Origin: Methanoregulaceae archaeon
GTDB taxonomy: Archaea; Halobacteriota; Methanomicrobia; Methanomicrobiales; Methanospirillaceae
Length of the DNA: 5,425 nucleotides
Reading direction: 5' to 3'
NCBI GenBank assembly: GCA_028679405.1
Contig: JAJRBP010000050.1
Location: 1 to 5,425 of the forward strand
The position numbers and the translations under genes were made by a program. Every line of letters begins with the position of its first letter. Positions within the stretch are counted from its first letter, which is position 1. This document shows, piece by piece, positions 1 to 5,347 of this stretch. The notes below the pieces were generated by a model, which saw only the letters and a list, made by a program, of their open reading frames with translations, had not been told where the DNA came from and did not search any database.

Positions 1-11
1 GCTGCCATCAT
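1..11 (-). CDS. possible start of a downstream minus-strand gene (partial)
   Basis: On the minus strand the TGA that ends the cohesin-like gene (10-8) is interlocked with two in-frame ATG codons (11-9 and 8-6), followed by GCA and the window edge. This ATGATG arrangement is typical of translationally coupled neighbours in archaea. A GGAG lies about 11 bases before the first ATG, a little far for a good ribosome-binding site. Only two or three codons are visible, so no product can be named and the overlap could be chance. Confidence 0.25.
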
Positions 12-1009
12 CCGGCAATCGTCTCCAGTATCCCGGGATTTCGCATGAAGAGCCAGTACCCTTTTCCAGGGTACACAGGGGCTTCGTCGGTGTGCGAACC
101 GCTGCCCCCGTTAACGATGGAGGTCTCGTACCTCTGGGTCAGCGGGTTGAACCCGATTGCCGTCGTCCAGTTGCCCGAGACTGACCGGAGCGCTGAATGC
201 GCAGGTGCCTGGCTGATATCAGGACACCCGACCAGGTTCCATCCAGGGGGCAGATCCTTTTGCAGGGACAATGTGGCTGCCCCATTAAAGGTCAGCAGGA
301 TTGCGGTCTCCGACATCGAATAAATCCAGATCGCGTCGAGAGGCCTGATGGGGTCAGAGGCCTTGATCTGCCTCCAGTTGCGGAGAGAGGCATCATAGGT
401 GAAGAGGGACCTGGAGCCGGTATCGACCTGGCCAAATACTTCCGATGCGTTCCTGTGGCCGTCGGCAAGAGTCCGTGGTGTCGAGACCAGGTTCCAACCG
501 GTTTGCAGCGGGATAGTGAGCGTTGCGGGTTCAGGCCCGGGGATTCCGCAGGTGAAGGTCCCATTAACACGATACACGTCGACACTGTCACCGTTGTCGT
601 CGCTCATTTGCCTTACGGAGGTGTTCAACGACGTCGTTCCCGCTGAATTGGCTCTGACGGTCAGGAATGCGAGAGTCACGCCTGTCGATCCCGGTCCGAT
701 CGTCTCCTCCAGGTCAACGGCTTTCAGCCAGGCGGAGCCGGGCTCCGTTTCCGAGCTTTCCTGCAGGACAGCCCACGCAGGGAAATCCAGTGCTTCGATG
801 TCTGCGACCCCCGGGTTGGAAAGGGCGATCGAGATATTAAATCCGGAGAGTCCGTCCTGGAAGCCGTCGACACGGATCGGGATAACCGCAGTTTCACCTG
901 TCACAGAAACGGTGGCATTCCCGGTGCTCATGGTCACTCCTGCTCCTGCCGGCATGGTGAAAATCACAAAAAGCATGATCGCGATTATCCCCGGAATTTT
1001 CATACACAT
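8..1009 (-). CDS. secreted cohesin-like protein with two C-terminal GWNLV modules
   Basis: This 333-residue protein is probably exported and acts outside the cell. Residues 1-23 form a signal peptide (Lys, then a long hydrophobic stretch ending AGAG). Residues about 24-153 look like a cohesin-type beta-sandwich: alternating strands in the style of 'VIPIRVDGF' and 'LSGFNISIALSNP', a fold known in archaeal surface proteins for protein-protein contact. Residues 163-333 are two similar modules, each opening with GWNLV (171-175, 256-260) and closing with an aromatic strand (LDAIWIY, GKGYWLF). Six N-glycosylation sequons are present (N31, N58, N129, N149, N187, N280). No C-terminal membrane anchor, sortase signal or dockerin is seen. 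The start is ambiguous: ATG at 1009 sits 4 bases after GGTGGAG, ATG at 1003 (MKIP...) sits 10 bases after it. It follows the PEGA-protein gene on the same strand. Secretion is well supported; the cohesin label is by pattern only. Confidence 0.85.
   Translation of the reverse strand: MCMKIPGIIAIMLFVIFTMPAGAGVTMSTGNATVSVTGETAVIPIRVDGFQDGLSGFNISIALSNPGVADIEALDFPAWAVLQESSETEPGSAWLKAVDLEETIGPGSTGVTLAFLTVRANSAGTTSLNTSVRQMSDDNGDSVDVYRVNGTFTCGIPGPEPATLTIPLQTGWNLVSTPRTLADGHRNASEVFGQVDTGSRSLFTYDASLRNWRQIKASDPIRPLDAIWIYSMSETAILLTFNGAATLSLQKDLPPGWNLVGCPDISQAPAHSALRSVSGNWTTAIGFNPLTQRYETSIVNGGSGSHTDEAPVYPGKGYWLFMRNPGILETIAG
11..523 (-). repeat. tandem pair of GWNLV modules within the cohesin-like protein
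   Basis: Residues 163-245 and 246-333 follow the same plan: a short strand, GWNLV plus a Pro-containing turn (STPRTL, GCPDIS), a variable middle with a Trp/Tyr strand (NWRQI, RYETS), then a Pro-Leu/Pro-Gly turn leading into an aromatic strand (DAIWIY, KGYWLF) and a closing 'N-G'-type strand. Identity between copies is low outside these positions, so this is an old duplication visible only at protein level. Modules of this kind are common at the ends of archaeal and bacterial secreted proteins; their role is not known to me. Confidence 0.6.
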
Positions 1010-1012
1010 TTT

Positions 1013-1027
1013 ACTCCACCGTGGAGT
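1013..1027 (-). promoter_or_regulatory. palindrome over the ribosome-binding site of the cohesin-like gene
   Basis: ACTCCAC and GTGGAGT form a perfect 7-base inverted repeat around a single base. On the minus strand the right arm carries the GGTGGAG that serves as Shine-Dalgarno sequence for the gene starting at 1009 or 1003. In the mRNA a 6-bp stem with a 3-base loop could mask the ribosome-binding site; in DNA it could equally be a protein-binding site. The repeat is seen directly; any regulatory role is inference. Confidence 0.4.
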
Positions 1028-1107
1028 TTATTGCATGATGCTATCGAAATCCGTGTTTTATCCCCGGTGATTTCAGAAAAAGAACTGCGGGTCTGTTTTC
1101 CCCAACC

Positions 1108-1134
1108 GTATCCGGCCGGCCTGGAGACGGATAC
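1108..1134 (-). promoter_or_regulatory. inverted repeat in the gap between the two minus-strand genes
   Basis: GTATCCG (1108-1114) and CGGATAC (1128-1134) are perfect 7-base arms around a 13-base GC-rich spacer that itself contains GCCGGC. The transcript could fold here into a stem-loop. No T-run follows it on the minus strand, so it does not look like an intrinsic terminator. It could be an mRNA processing or stability element between the two genes, or an operator. The structure is visible, the role is not. Confidence 0.35.
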
Positions 1135-1178
1135 ATCTTTTCCAATGCCAGTCACTCTCTTCCGGTTTTCAACTGATT

Positions 1179-1190
1179 CGAAAAAACTCC
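1179..1190 (-). terminator. candidate T-tract terminator after the PEGA-protein gene
   Basis: Reading the minus strand, GGAG followed by six T residues (1186-1181) lies about 40 bases after the TAG stop of the large gene. Archaeal RNA polymerases can terminate at short T-runs without a strong hairpin. A second run of five T residues lies at 1081-1077. If termination here is partial, the downstream gene could still be read through; a weak TATA-like GATAAAAC (1063-1056, minus strand) could instead give it its own promoter. Confidence 0.35.
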
Positions 1191-1225
1191 CCTTTTGTCG
1201 GATCATATTTCCCTCTCTTCATCAC

Positions 1226-4200
1226 CTAGACTGACCCAGTCGGGTATTTCCTCTCGATAAACGTGTCGTTGACAAGATCGATCTTATACTCCCTGACCGT
1301 ATCCGGAAGGATGGTCAGGTCTATGGTCTGCGATCTCTGGCCCTGTGCCACCCTGAGCGAATAACTGCCGATGCTCCTGTACCTGAATGTCCACGGGGTC
1401 GTCCGGTACGTGTTGGCCCCGTCGAGGTAGATCTGGGCACCTGAAGGCATGCTCGTCACCTTCAGCTCCCCATAGGGATACGTACTCATCGGCAGGATGA
1501 TCTCTGCATCGGTCTCCTTCGTCGGGTCATCCATCAGCGAGACCTCCTGTTCGACAGGGATAAACCCGAGTGCCGACAGTGCGATCACATGCTTCCCCTC
1601 CGAAAGGTTCCGGACAAGGCAGGGGGTTTTCTCCCCGGTCGGGAACCCGTCGACGAGAATATCTGCGCCAGGAGGTTCGGATATGACACGGACACCCGCG
1701 AGCAGGGGTTCCCCGTCCCTGATCGTAACCGTATCCCCGGTGTTCAGGAAGTCGGAGATCGGTCGCGAGATATAGCATCGGTCATGGCTGAACGTGATGA
1801 ATGACCCTGTTTCCGTGAAACTGATCACGGTGGGGATGCGATATGACGGAAAATGACCGTTCAGGGTGAACTCTTCCCCGGAAAAATCGTCAGACTCGAT
1901 CGTGAAGGACCTGGCGACAGCCGTACTCTGGGTGAAGGTCACCCCGCTGATCATCCCCTTGTATACCCAGACCTGCTTCGATGAGACCGGGAAGGCCATA
2001 CGGTCATGCGAGAGCCGGACGGTGTGGAGTCCTTCCTTGAGACCGTACACCACATAAGGCGTCACTGCATCGAGTTTCCTCCCGTCCAGCGTGATCGCTG
2101 CTCCCTCCGGGAGCGAATCGATTGAAATGCCACCATATATCCCGGAATCGTCACCACCAGCGGGGACTGCCTCCGGTGACTGGATGGGCAGCGCGGTCCC
2201 CGACATGTTGAGTGGAAGTTCAACCGTCGTGTTCCCCCTGACGATGAGAGTACCCCCTGAAGGGTCATACCCGTGAAGTTCGATCCGTATTGTGTGCGCC
2301 CCTTCAGTTATTCCCGTCGCAGTGAAAGGCGTCGTCTGGCCGATCGAAACCCCGTCAAGCACGATTTCAGCTCCCGACGGGTCCGAGATTATCGTGAGTG
2401 CCCCGGAGACATCCTGATTTTTCCCGTCCTTTGCAGCCGGAAGAGGTGCCGGGTTATCAGGTGCAGGCCGGCTGAGCTGGTCCGTCGGCGGTTGGTTCCC
2501 TGAAGAAGCCTGAGTAGGTCCCGAAATGAGATCGAGGAGCATTTCGAGGATCCCTCTGAACGGATCGGGGATGGACGACAGCGGATCCGCGGTTGTTGAC
2601 CTCTCCGCGGTAAGATTCTGCGTAACCACCGTGGGAGCCGTCGACCGCAGGCTTGTGGTGACTGTCCGGGGAGAGGTAACCTGGTACTCGACGGGGAGGG
2701 AGGCCGTCTGGGATGCCGGCGAAGCGTTCGACGCGAACTCGAGGGTAAGGATTGCGTTCCTGTTCTCCAGGTACCTCCCCGGCCCTTCCCCGGGGATGCT
2801 CTGTACCGTCACCGTGTTTCCGGACGGGAGGATATTCCCGGTAACGTTGAAGGTCAGGACCTCCGGGTTTGCGCTTCCCGTGAAGGACCCGTTCATCTCC
2901 TTCCCGTTGAACAGGACCGCGTTCCCCTTCCCGGCCTGCGTTGCCGGTCCGGTGCCGGAGAGAACAAGGGTTGCATTCTGAAGGCGGAGACCCCGGGGGA
3001 CCGCACCGAACTGAGCGGTGGTGGTTGCGCTGTCCGGGTCCGAACCTTTTGCTGCCTGGATGATATCGCAGCCATCGTCTATCCAGACAACCGCGCTCCC
3101 CGGTGGAGATGCAGGCATTATCGCGGTGAGTAATCCCCCGTACAGGGTGCAGACCGTATCGGAGGCACCGTTACTCTTCACCCTGACCGAATGGCGGCTG
3201 CTTCCCGCGGGGAACTCCCCGGTAAAGATATGTGTCGAAGAAATACCCCCTGATCCATCTTCTGCCTGGTCACGGAACACCTCCCCTGCCTTCCATTCGT
3301 CACCATCTACTGAGACCGAGAAGTCGGGCACGACCCCGCGCCCGGACGAAACCTCCCTCCCGTCTCCGGCGTAGAGGGAGATCCTGCCTGAAGCCTGCGA
3401 CAAGTTCATCGCAAAAGACGGGAGCTGAATCTCAGTAGAGGACTGGCCTTTCAGGATGGCCGATCCTGCATCGATCCGGGTAAGTGAGACCGTGCCGTTT
3501 ATCCACGAGAATGTGGAGGGAGTGAGCGTACTCCCGCCATACTGCGACCCGGAACTTCCCTGGATGGTCTCCTCGACCTGGATTCCGCCACCGGCAACGG
3601 CTGGTGGCTGGTCCCCGCCCTCCCGGGTGGTCTTCACCGAATACCCGCTCGCACCTGTGCCCTCGTTCGTCACGTCGTTCGTCCATGAGATCCCCCGTCC
3701 CTGGTTCGACTGGTTGCACCAGCCGTACGTGTTGAACACCGTGAAAGCAGGGCCGCCTTCGATCTCGTACTCGACCCTGACCATCCCGTCGTCGATGAGG
3801 TTCGTGAGGTTGCTGTTCGGACCGAGAAGTCCGGCCCTGAGATCGATAAACGCGAACCTGAACTTCTGCGTGGGGTCGTTCATGTCCTGGCCTGAATAAA
3901 TGGGATAGGGTTCCCCGCTATACGGTTTCCATGACTGGAGACCGTAAATGAAATCTTCTTTGCCGAACACATCGTCGACTGATCCCTCCGTGTAGGTGAT
4001 ATCCCCGGCCGATGGCGGCTGGTTCAGGACAGGGGTCGGGGTCCACTGGTACCCGCTCGCACGGATGCGGACCTGGTAGTCATCCGGAACGTCTCCCTGG
4101 ACCGCAACCATCAGGATGAGATCGTCGGAAAACCCTCTTCCACCGGTATCAGACAGGTAAAATGTTCCGCTCTTCGCGTCGGTCATGGTCACCTGGCCGT

Positions 4201-4423
4201 AAGGCTCGGAGGGGGTCGTTGTCATGTGAAGCGCGTTGATGCCACCTCCGTCGAATTTCACGTATTTCGTCCCCCCGCCATGCGCCATCGTGATATCGAT
4301 ATGGTGGTAATCAGGGAGAACGATCCCGCCGACGTCGGCCGCATCCGTCCTGTACGGGATGAGACCGGACAACGACCCGGCGGCGAGGAAGATAAGCAGG
4401 ATTATCAGGGATGTCTCTTTCAT
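1226..4423 (-). CDS. large secreted surface protein with DUF3344-like region and four PEGA domains
   Basis: This 1065-residue protein is probably an envelope or extracellular component. Residues 1-29 are a signal peptide. Residues about 31-128 resemble a domain common in methanogen surface proteins (GGGINALHM, GTFYLSDTGGRG, DLILMVAV). Residues about 145-265 hold further conserved-looking blocks (WKPYSGEPYPIYSGQDM, YGWCNQSNQGRGISWTND), and about 317-565 is Gly/Thr-rich beta sequence that I would place near DUF3344, tentatively. A Thr/Ser/Pro-rich linker (566-672) contains a short hydrophobic helix near 620-634. PEGA domains follow at about 674-740, 764-832, 908-978 and 984-1051, with a degenerate copy at 837-905; each shows the 'P-x-GA-x-I-x-(L/V)DG ... 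TP ... G-x-(H/Y)' pattern. Thirteen or so N-glycosylation sequons fit an exported glycoprotein. No C-terminal membrane helix or PGF-type sorting signal is present. GAAGGG lies 6 bases before the ATG. No enzymatic motif is visible, and ligand and partners are unknown. Confidence 0.85.
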   Translation of the reverse strand: MKETSLIILLIFLAAGSLSGLIPYRTDAADVGGIVLPDYHHIDITMAHGGGTKYVKFDGGGINALHMTTTPSEPYGQVTMTDAKSGTFYLSDTGGRGFSDDLILMVAVQGDVPDDYQVRIRASGYQWTPTPVLNQPPSAGDITYTEGSVDDVFGKEDFIYGLQSWKPYSGEPYPIYSGQDMNDPTQKFRFAFIDLRAGLLGPNSNLTNLIDDGMVRVEYEIEGGPAFTVFNTYGWCNQSNQGRGISWTNDVTNEGTGASGYSVKTTREGGDQPPAVAGGGIQVEETIQGSSGSQYGGSTLTPSTFSWINGTVSLTRIDAGSAILKGQSSTEIQLPSFAMNLSQASGRISLYAGDGREVSSGRGVVPDFSVSVDGDEWKAGEVFRDQAEDGSGGISSTHIFTGEFPAGSSRHSVRVKSNGASDTVCTLYGGLLTAIMPASPPGSAVVWIDDGCDIIQAAKGSDPDSATTTAQFGAVPRGLRLQNATLVLSGTGPATQAGKGNAVLFNGKEMNGSFTGSANPEVLTFNVTGNILPSGNTVTVQSIPGEGPGRYLENRNAILTLEFASNASPASQTASLPVEYQVTSPRTVTTSLRSTAPTVVTQNLTAERSTTADPLSSIPDPFRGILEMLLDLISGPTQASSGNQPPTDQLSRPAPDNPAPLPAAKDGKNQDVSGALTIISDPSGAEIVLDGVSIGQTTPFTATGITEGAHTIRIELHGYDPSGGTLIVRGNTTVELPLNMSGTALPIQSPEAVPAGGDDSGIYGGISIDSLPEGAAITLDGRKLDAVTPYVVYGLKEGLHTVRLSHDRMAFPVSSKQVWVYKGMISGVTFTQSTAVARSFTIESDDFSGEEFTLNGHFPSYRIPTVISFTETGSFITFSHDRCYISRPISDFLNTGDTVTIRDGEPLLAGVRVISEPPGADILVDGFPTGEKTPCLVRNLSEGKHVIALSALGFIPVEQEVSLMDDPTKETDAEIILPMSTYPYGELKVTSMPSGAQIYLDGANTYRTTPWTFRYRSIGSYSLRVAQGQRSQTIDLTILPDTVREYKIDLVNDTFIERKYPTGSV
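1271..2404 (-). repeat. PEGA domain array (four clear copies, one degenerate)
   Basis: Approximate copies are 2404-2204, 2134-1928, 1702-1490 and 1474-1271, with a decayed copy at 1915-1709. Shared positions are SDPSGAEIVLDG, SLPEGAAITLDG, SEPPGADILVDG and SMPSGAQIYLDG, then TTPF, VTPY, KTPC and TTPW, then GAHTI, GLHTV, GKHVI and GSYSL. The degenerate copy keeps only LNG, a Pro and a Gly in register (TLNGHFPSY, RIPTVIS, ETGSFITF). PEGA domains are small beta folds of surface proteins; the nucleotide sequences have diverged, so this is an old expansion rather than a recent slippage repeat. Confidence 0.85.
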
Positions 4424-4532
4424 GCTCGGCCCTTCGCATGTTCTGTCAAGCTGGCGGATGCATTCCCGACTTCGGGTTGAATCCGTGAAATGATGGCAGT
4501 ATGCTCTATAGTCTGGGCGAACTACGGATATG

Positions 4533-4556
4533 TATTCCGATAGAAATTTTGGAATA
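4533..4556. promoter_or_regulatory. spaced inverted repeat TATTCC-N12-GGAATA
   Basis: Perfect 6-base arms (4533-4538 and 4551-4556) flank a 12-base AT-rich spacer. The arm spacing is near two helical turns, as seen for operators bound by dimeric regulators. It lies between the candidate promoters of the two divergent genes, so one protein could affect both. Six-base arms in AT-rich DNA can occur by chance. Confidence 0.3.
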
Positions 4557-4573
4557 AATTAGATTTAATTAAT

Positions 4574-4585
4574 ATTGTTAACAAT
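4574..4585. promoter_or_regulatory. perfect 12-bp palindrome ATTGTTAACAAT, candidate operator
   Basis: ATTGTTAACAAT equals its own reverse complement and ends just where the T-run of the plus-strand TATA-like element begins. A symmetric site directly upstream of, or overlapping, the BRE/TATA region is where archaeal dimeric regulators commonly bind to block or recruit TBP/TFB. The palindrome is seen directly; binding is inference. Confidence 0.4.
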
Positions 4586-4596
4586 TTTTTTAATAC
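4586..4596 (+). promoter_or_regulatory. candidate TATA box for the TiaS-like gene
   Basis: A run of T residues passing into TTTAATAC (4589-4596) is the best TATA-like element for the plus strand. Transcription would start about 25 bases downstream, near 4615-4620, leaving a leader of roughly 20-25 bases before the ATG at 4641. An alternative element, TTTAATTAATATT (4564-4576), would give a longer leader. Confidence 0.4.
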
Positions 4597-4614
4597 GCTG
4601 GTTTGAAGAATTCC

Positions 4615-4640
4615 GGGGTGATATCTTTTAGAGATTACCC
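4615..4640 (+). promoter_or_regulatory. leader hairpin with Shine-Dalgarno-like arm ending at the start codon
   Basis: GGGGTGAT (4615-4622) is a good match to the archaeal Shine-Dalgarno core GGAGGTGAT but ends 18 bases before the ATG, too far for normal use. GGGTGAT (4616-4622) can pair with ATTACCC (4634-4640) through seven base pairs, one a G-U wobble, across an 11-base loop. The stem ends exactly at the ATG. It could hide the ribosome-binding site, or the transcript could be leaderless or nearly so. Confidence 0.4.
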
Positions 4641-5345
4641 ATGACCATCTTTCTTGCGGTCGACGACACCGATGTCGAGGGGTCCCGCGGGACGGGCAGG
4701 CTTGCGAGGGCTGTCGGCCAGGCCGTCTCCAGGGATTACCCGGTATTCGCGGTGACGCGCCACCAGCTCTACGTTCACCCCGATATTCCGTACACCTCTC
4801 ATAACAGCTGCGCGGTGGTCCATATACTTGCAGGCGGGGATGCAGCTGCGAAAGAGATCTTCGATACCGGGAAGGAGGTCGTCCTCGGGGACTTCATCGA
4901 AGGAAGCGATCCCGGCATCGCGGTCGCCGCATCCGATGCGATCACTCCCGCGATCGTCGCTTTCGGCTTCGATGCAAAAAGGGTGATCCTTACCCAGGAA
5001 AAGGCACGCACCCTCGCGATGAACAGCACGATCAGGCTCGAAGGCCTGGGGGGTACCGAGGACGGGGTCATCGGGGCTGTGGCCGGCCTCGGTCTCGCGT
5101 CCACCGGCTACGACGGGAGGTTCCTCTCCTGCGGGAGGGTAAGGGATATGACCGGTCCGCAGGAAGCCTGTGATCTGCTCGAAGCAGGGATCGACGACGT
5201 GCTCACGATGGACGGCCGGAGGATCGATCAGGGCAGGATCATGGTCGAGGAAGGGAAATCGGTGAAACCGTGCCCTGTGAACGGACGCGTGGTGCTCTTC
5301 GTGGAAGACCGCGAAGGCACGCTCCATGCCGTGAAACGTGACTGA
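4641..5345 (+). CDS. stand-alone TiaS N-terminal-like protein (tRNA-Ile2 agmatinylcytidine synthetase related)
   Basis: This 234-residue, probably cytoplasmic protein resembles the N-terminal part of TiaS, the archaeal enzyme that uses ATP and agmatine to modify C34 of tRNA-Ile2. Visible matches are the opening strand with DDTD (residues 8-11, expected metal/ATP site), GTGRLAR (17-23), a block like TiaS 'NP-x-IP-x-T' (HPDIPYTSHNSCAVV, 46-60), SDPGIAVA (89-96), and GGTEDGVIGAVAGLGL (137-152), which recalls the Gly-rich segment of the DUF1743 region. The last 50 residues look like a small beta unit. TiaS proper is about 400 residues or more and carries a C-terminal OB-fold and zinc ribbon for tRNA binding; both are absent, with no CxxC pair. 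It is therefore more likely a paralogue of unknown substrate than TiaS itself. An in-frame TAG at 4629-4631 fixes the start at 4641. The next gene follows after two bases, so they are co-transcribed. Confidence 0.8.
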   Translation: MTIFLAVDDTDVEGSRGTGRLARAVGQAVSRDYPVFAVTRHQLYVHPDIPYTSHNSCAVVHILAGGDAAAKEIFDTGKEVVLGDFIEGSDPGIAVAASDAITPAIVAFGFDAKRVILTQEKARTLAMNSTIRLEGLGGTEDGVIGAVAGLGLASTGYDGRFLSCGRVRDMTGPQEACDLLEAGIDDVLTMDGRRIDQGRIMVEEGKSVKPCPVNGRVVLFVEDREGTLHAVKRD

Positions 5346-5347
5346 GC

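Larger units (their letters stand above)
4424..4640. promoter_or_regulatory. divergent AT-rich intergenic promoter region
   Basis: This 217-bp gap separates the minus-strand PEGA gene from the plus-strand TiaS-like gene and must hold promoters for both. Roughly 4541-4600 is strikingly AT-rich against GC-rich coding sequence on both sides and contains TTAATTAA (4565-4572). For the minus strand a TATA-like ACTATAGAG lies at 4512-4504, which would give a leader of about 60 bases; the AT block further out is an alternative. No RNA gene or credible small protein was found in it. Confidence 0.6.

Noticed and set aside
399..1070. Open frame of 223 codons on the plus strand antisense to the cohesin-like gene
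   Set aside because: It mirrors a well-supported secreted protein. Long antisense frames are common in GC-rich coding DNA, and the translation shows no domain or signal peptide.
1108..1134. Inverted repeat as a bacterial-type intrinsic terminator
   Set aside because: The stem is not followed by a T-run on the minus strand, and archaeal termination depends mainly on T-tracts.
1271..2404. PEGA region as a CRISPR or DNA-level tandem repeat
   Set aside because: The similarity exists at protein level only; the nucleotide copies are diverged and lack identical repeats with regular spacers.
2526..2981. Plus-strand frame of 151 codons inside the PEGA gene
   Set aside because: Shadow of the Thr/Ser-rich linker and adjacent region; no plausible start signals or domain.
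3432..3719. Minus-strand 95-codon frame overlapping the PEGA gene in another frame
   Set aside because: Fully inside the large gene, Arg/Gly-rich translation typical of an out-of-frame reading.
4424..4640. Possible small RNA, tRNA or mobile-element end in the AT-rich gap
   Set aside because: No cloverleaf, C/D or H/ACA-type boxes, terminal repeats or target-site duplications could be found; the region is explained by divergent promoters.
4635..5327. Open frame of 230 codons on the minus strand antisense to the TiaS-like gene
   Set aside because: The plus-strand product has recognisable TiaS-family motifs. The antisense translation is His/Pro/Arg-rich low-information sequence, and the frame begins inside the neighbouring gene's 3' end.
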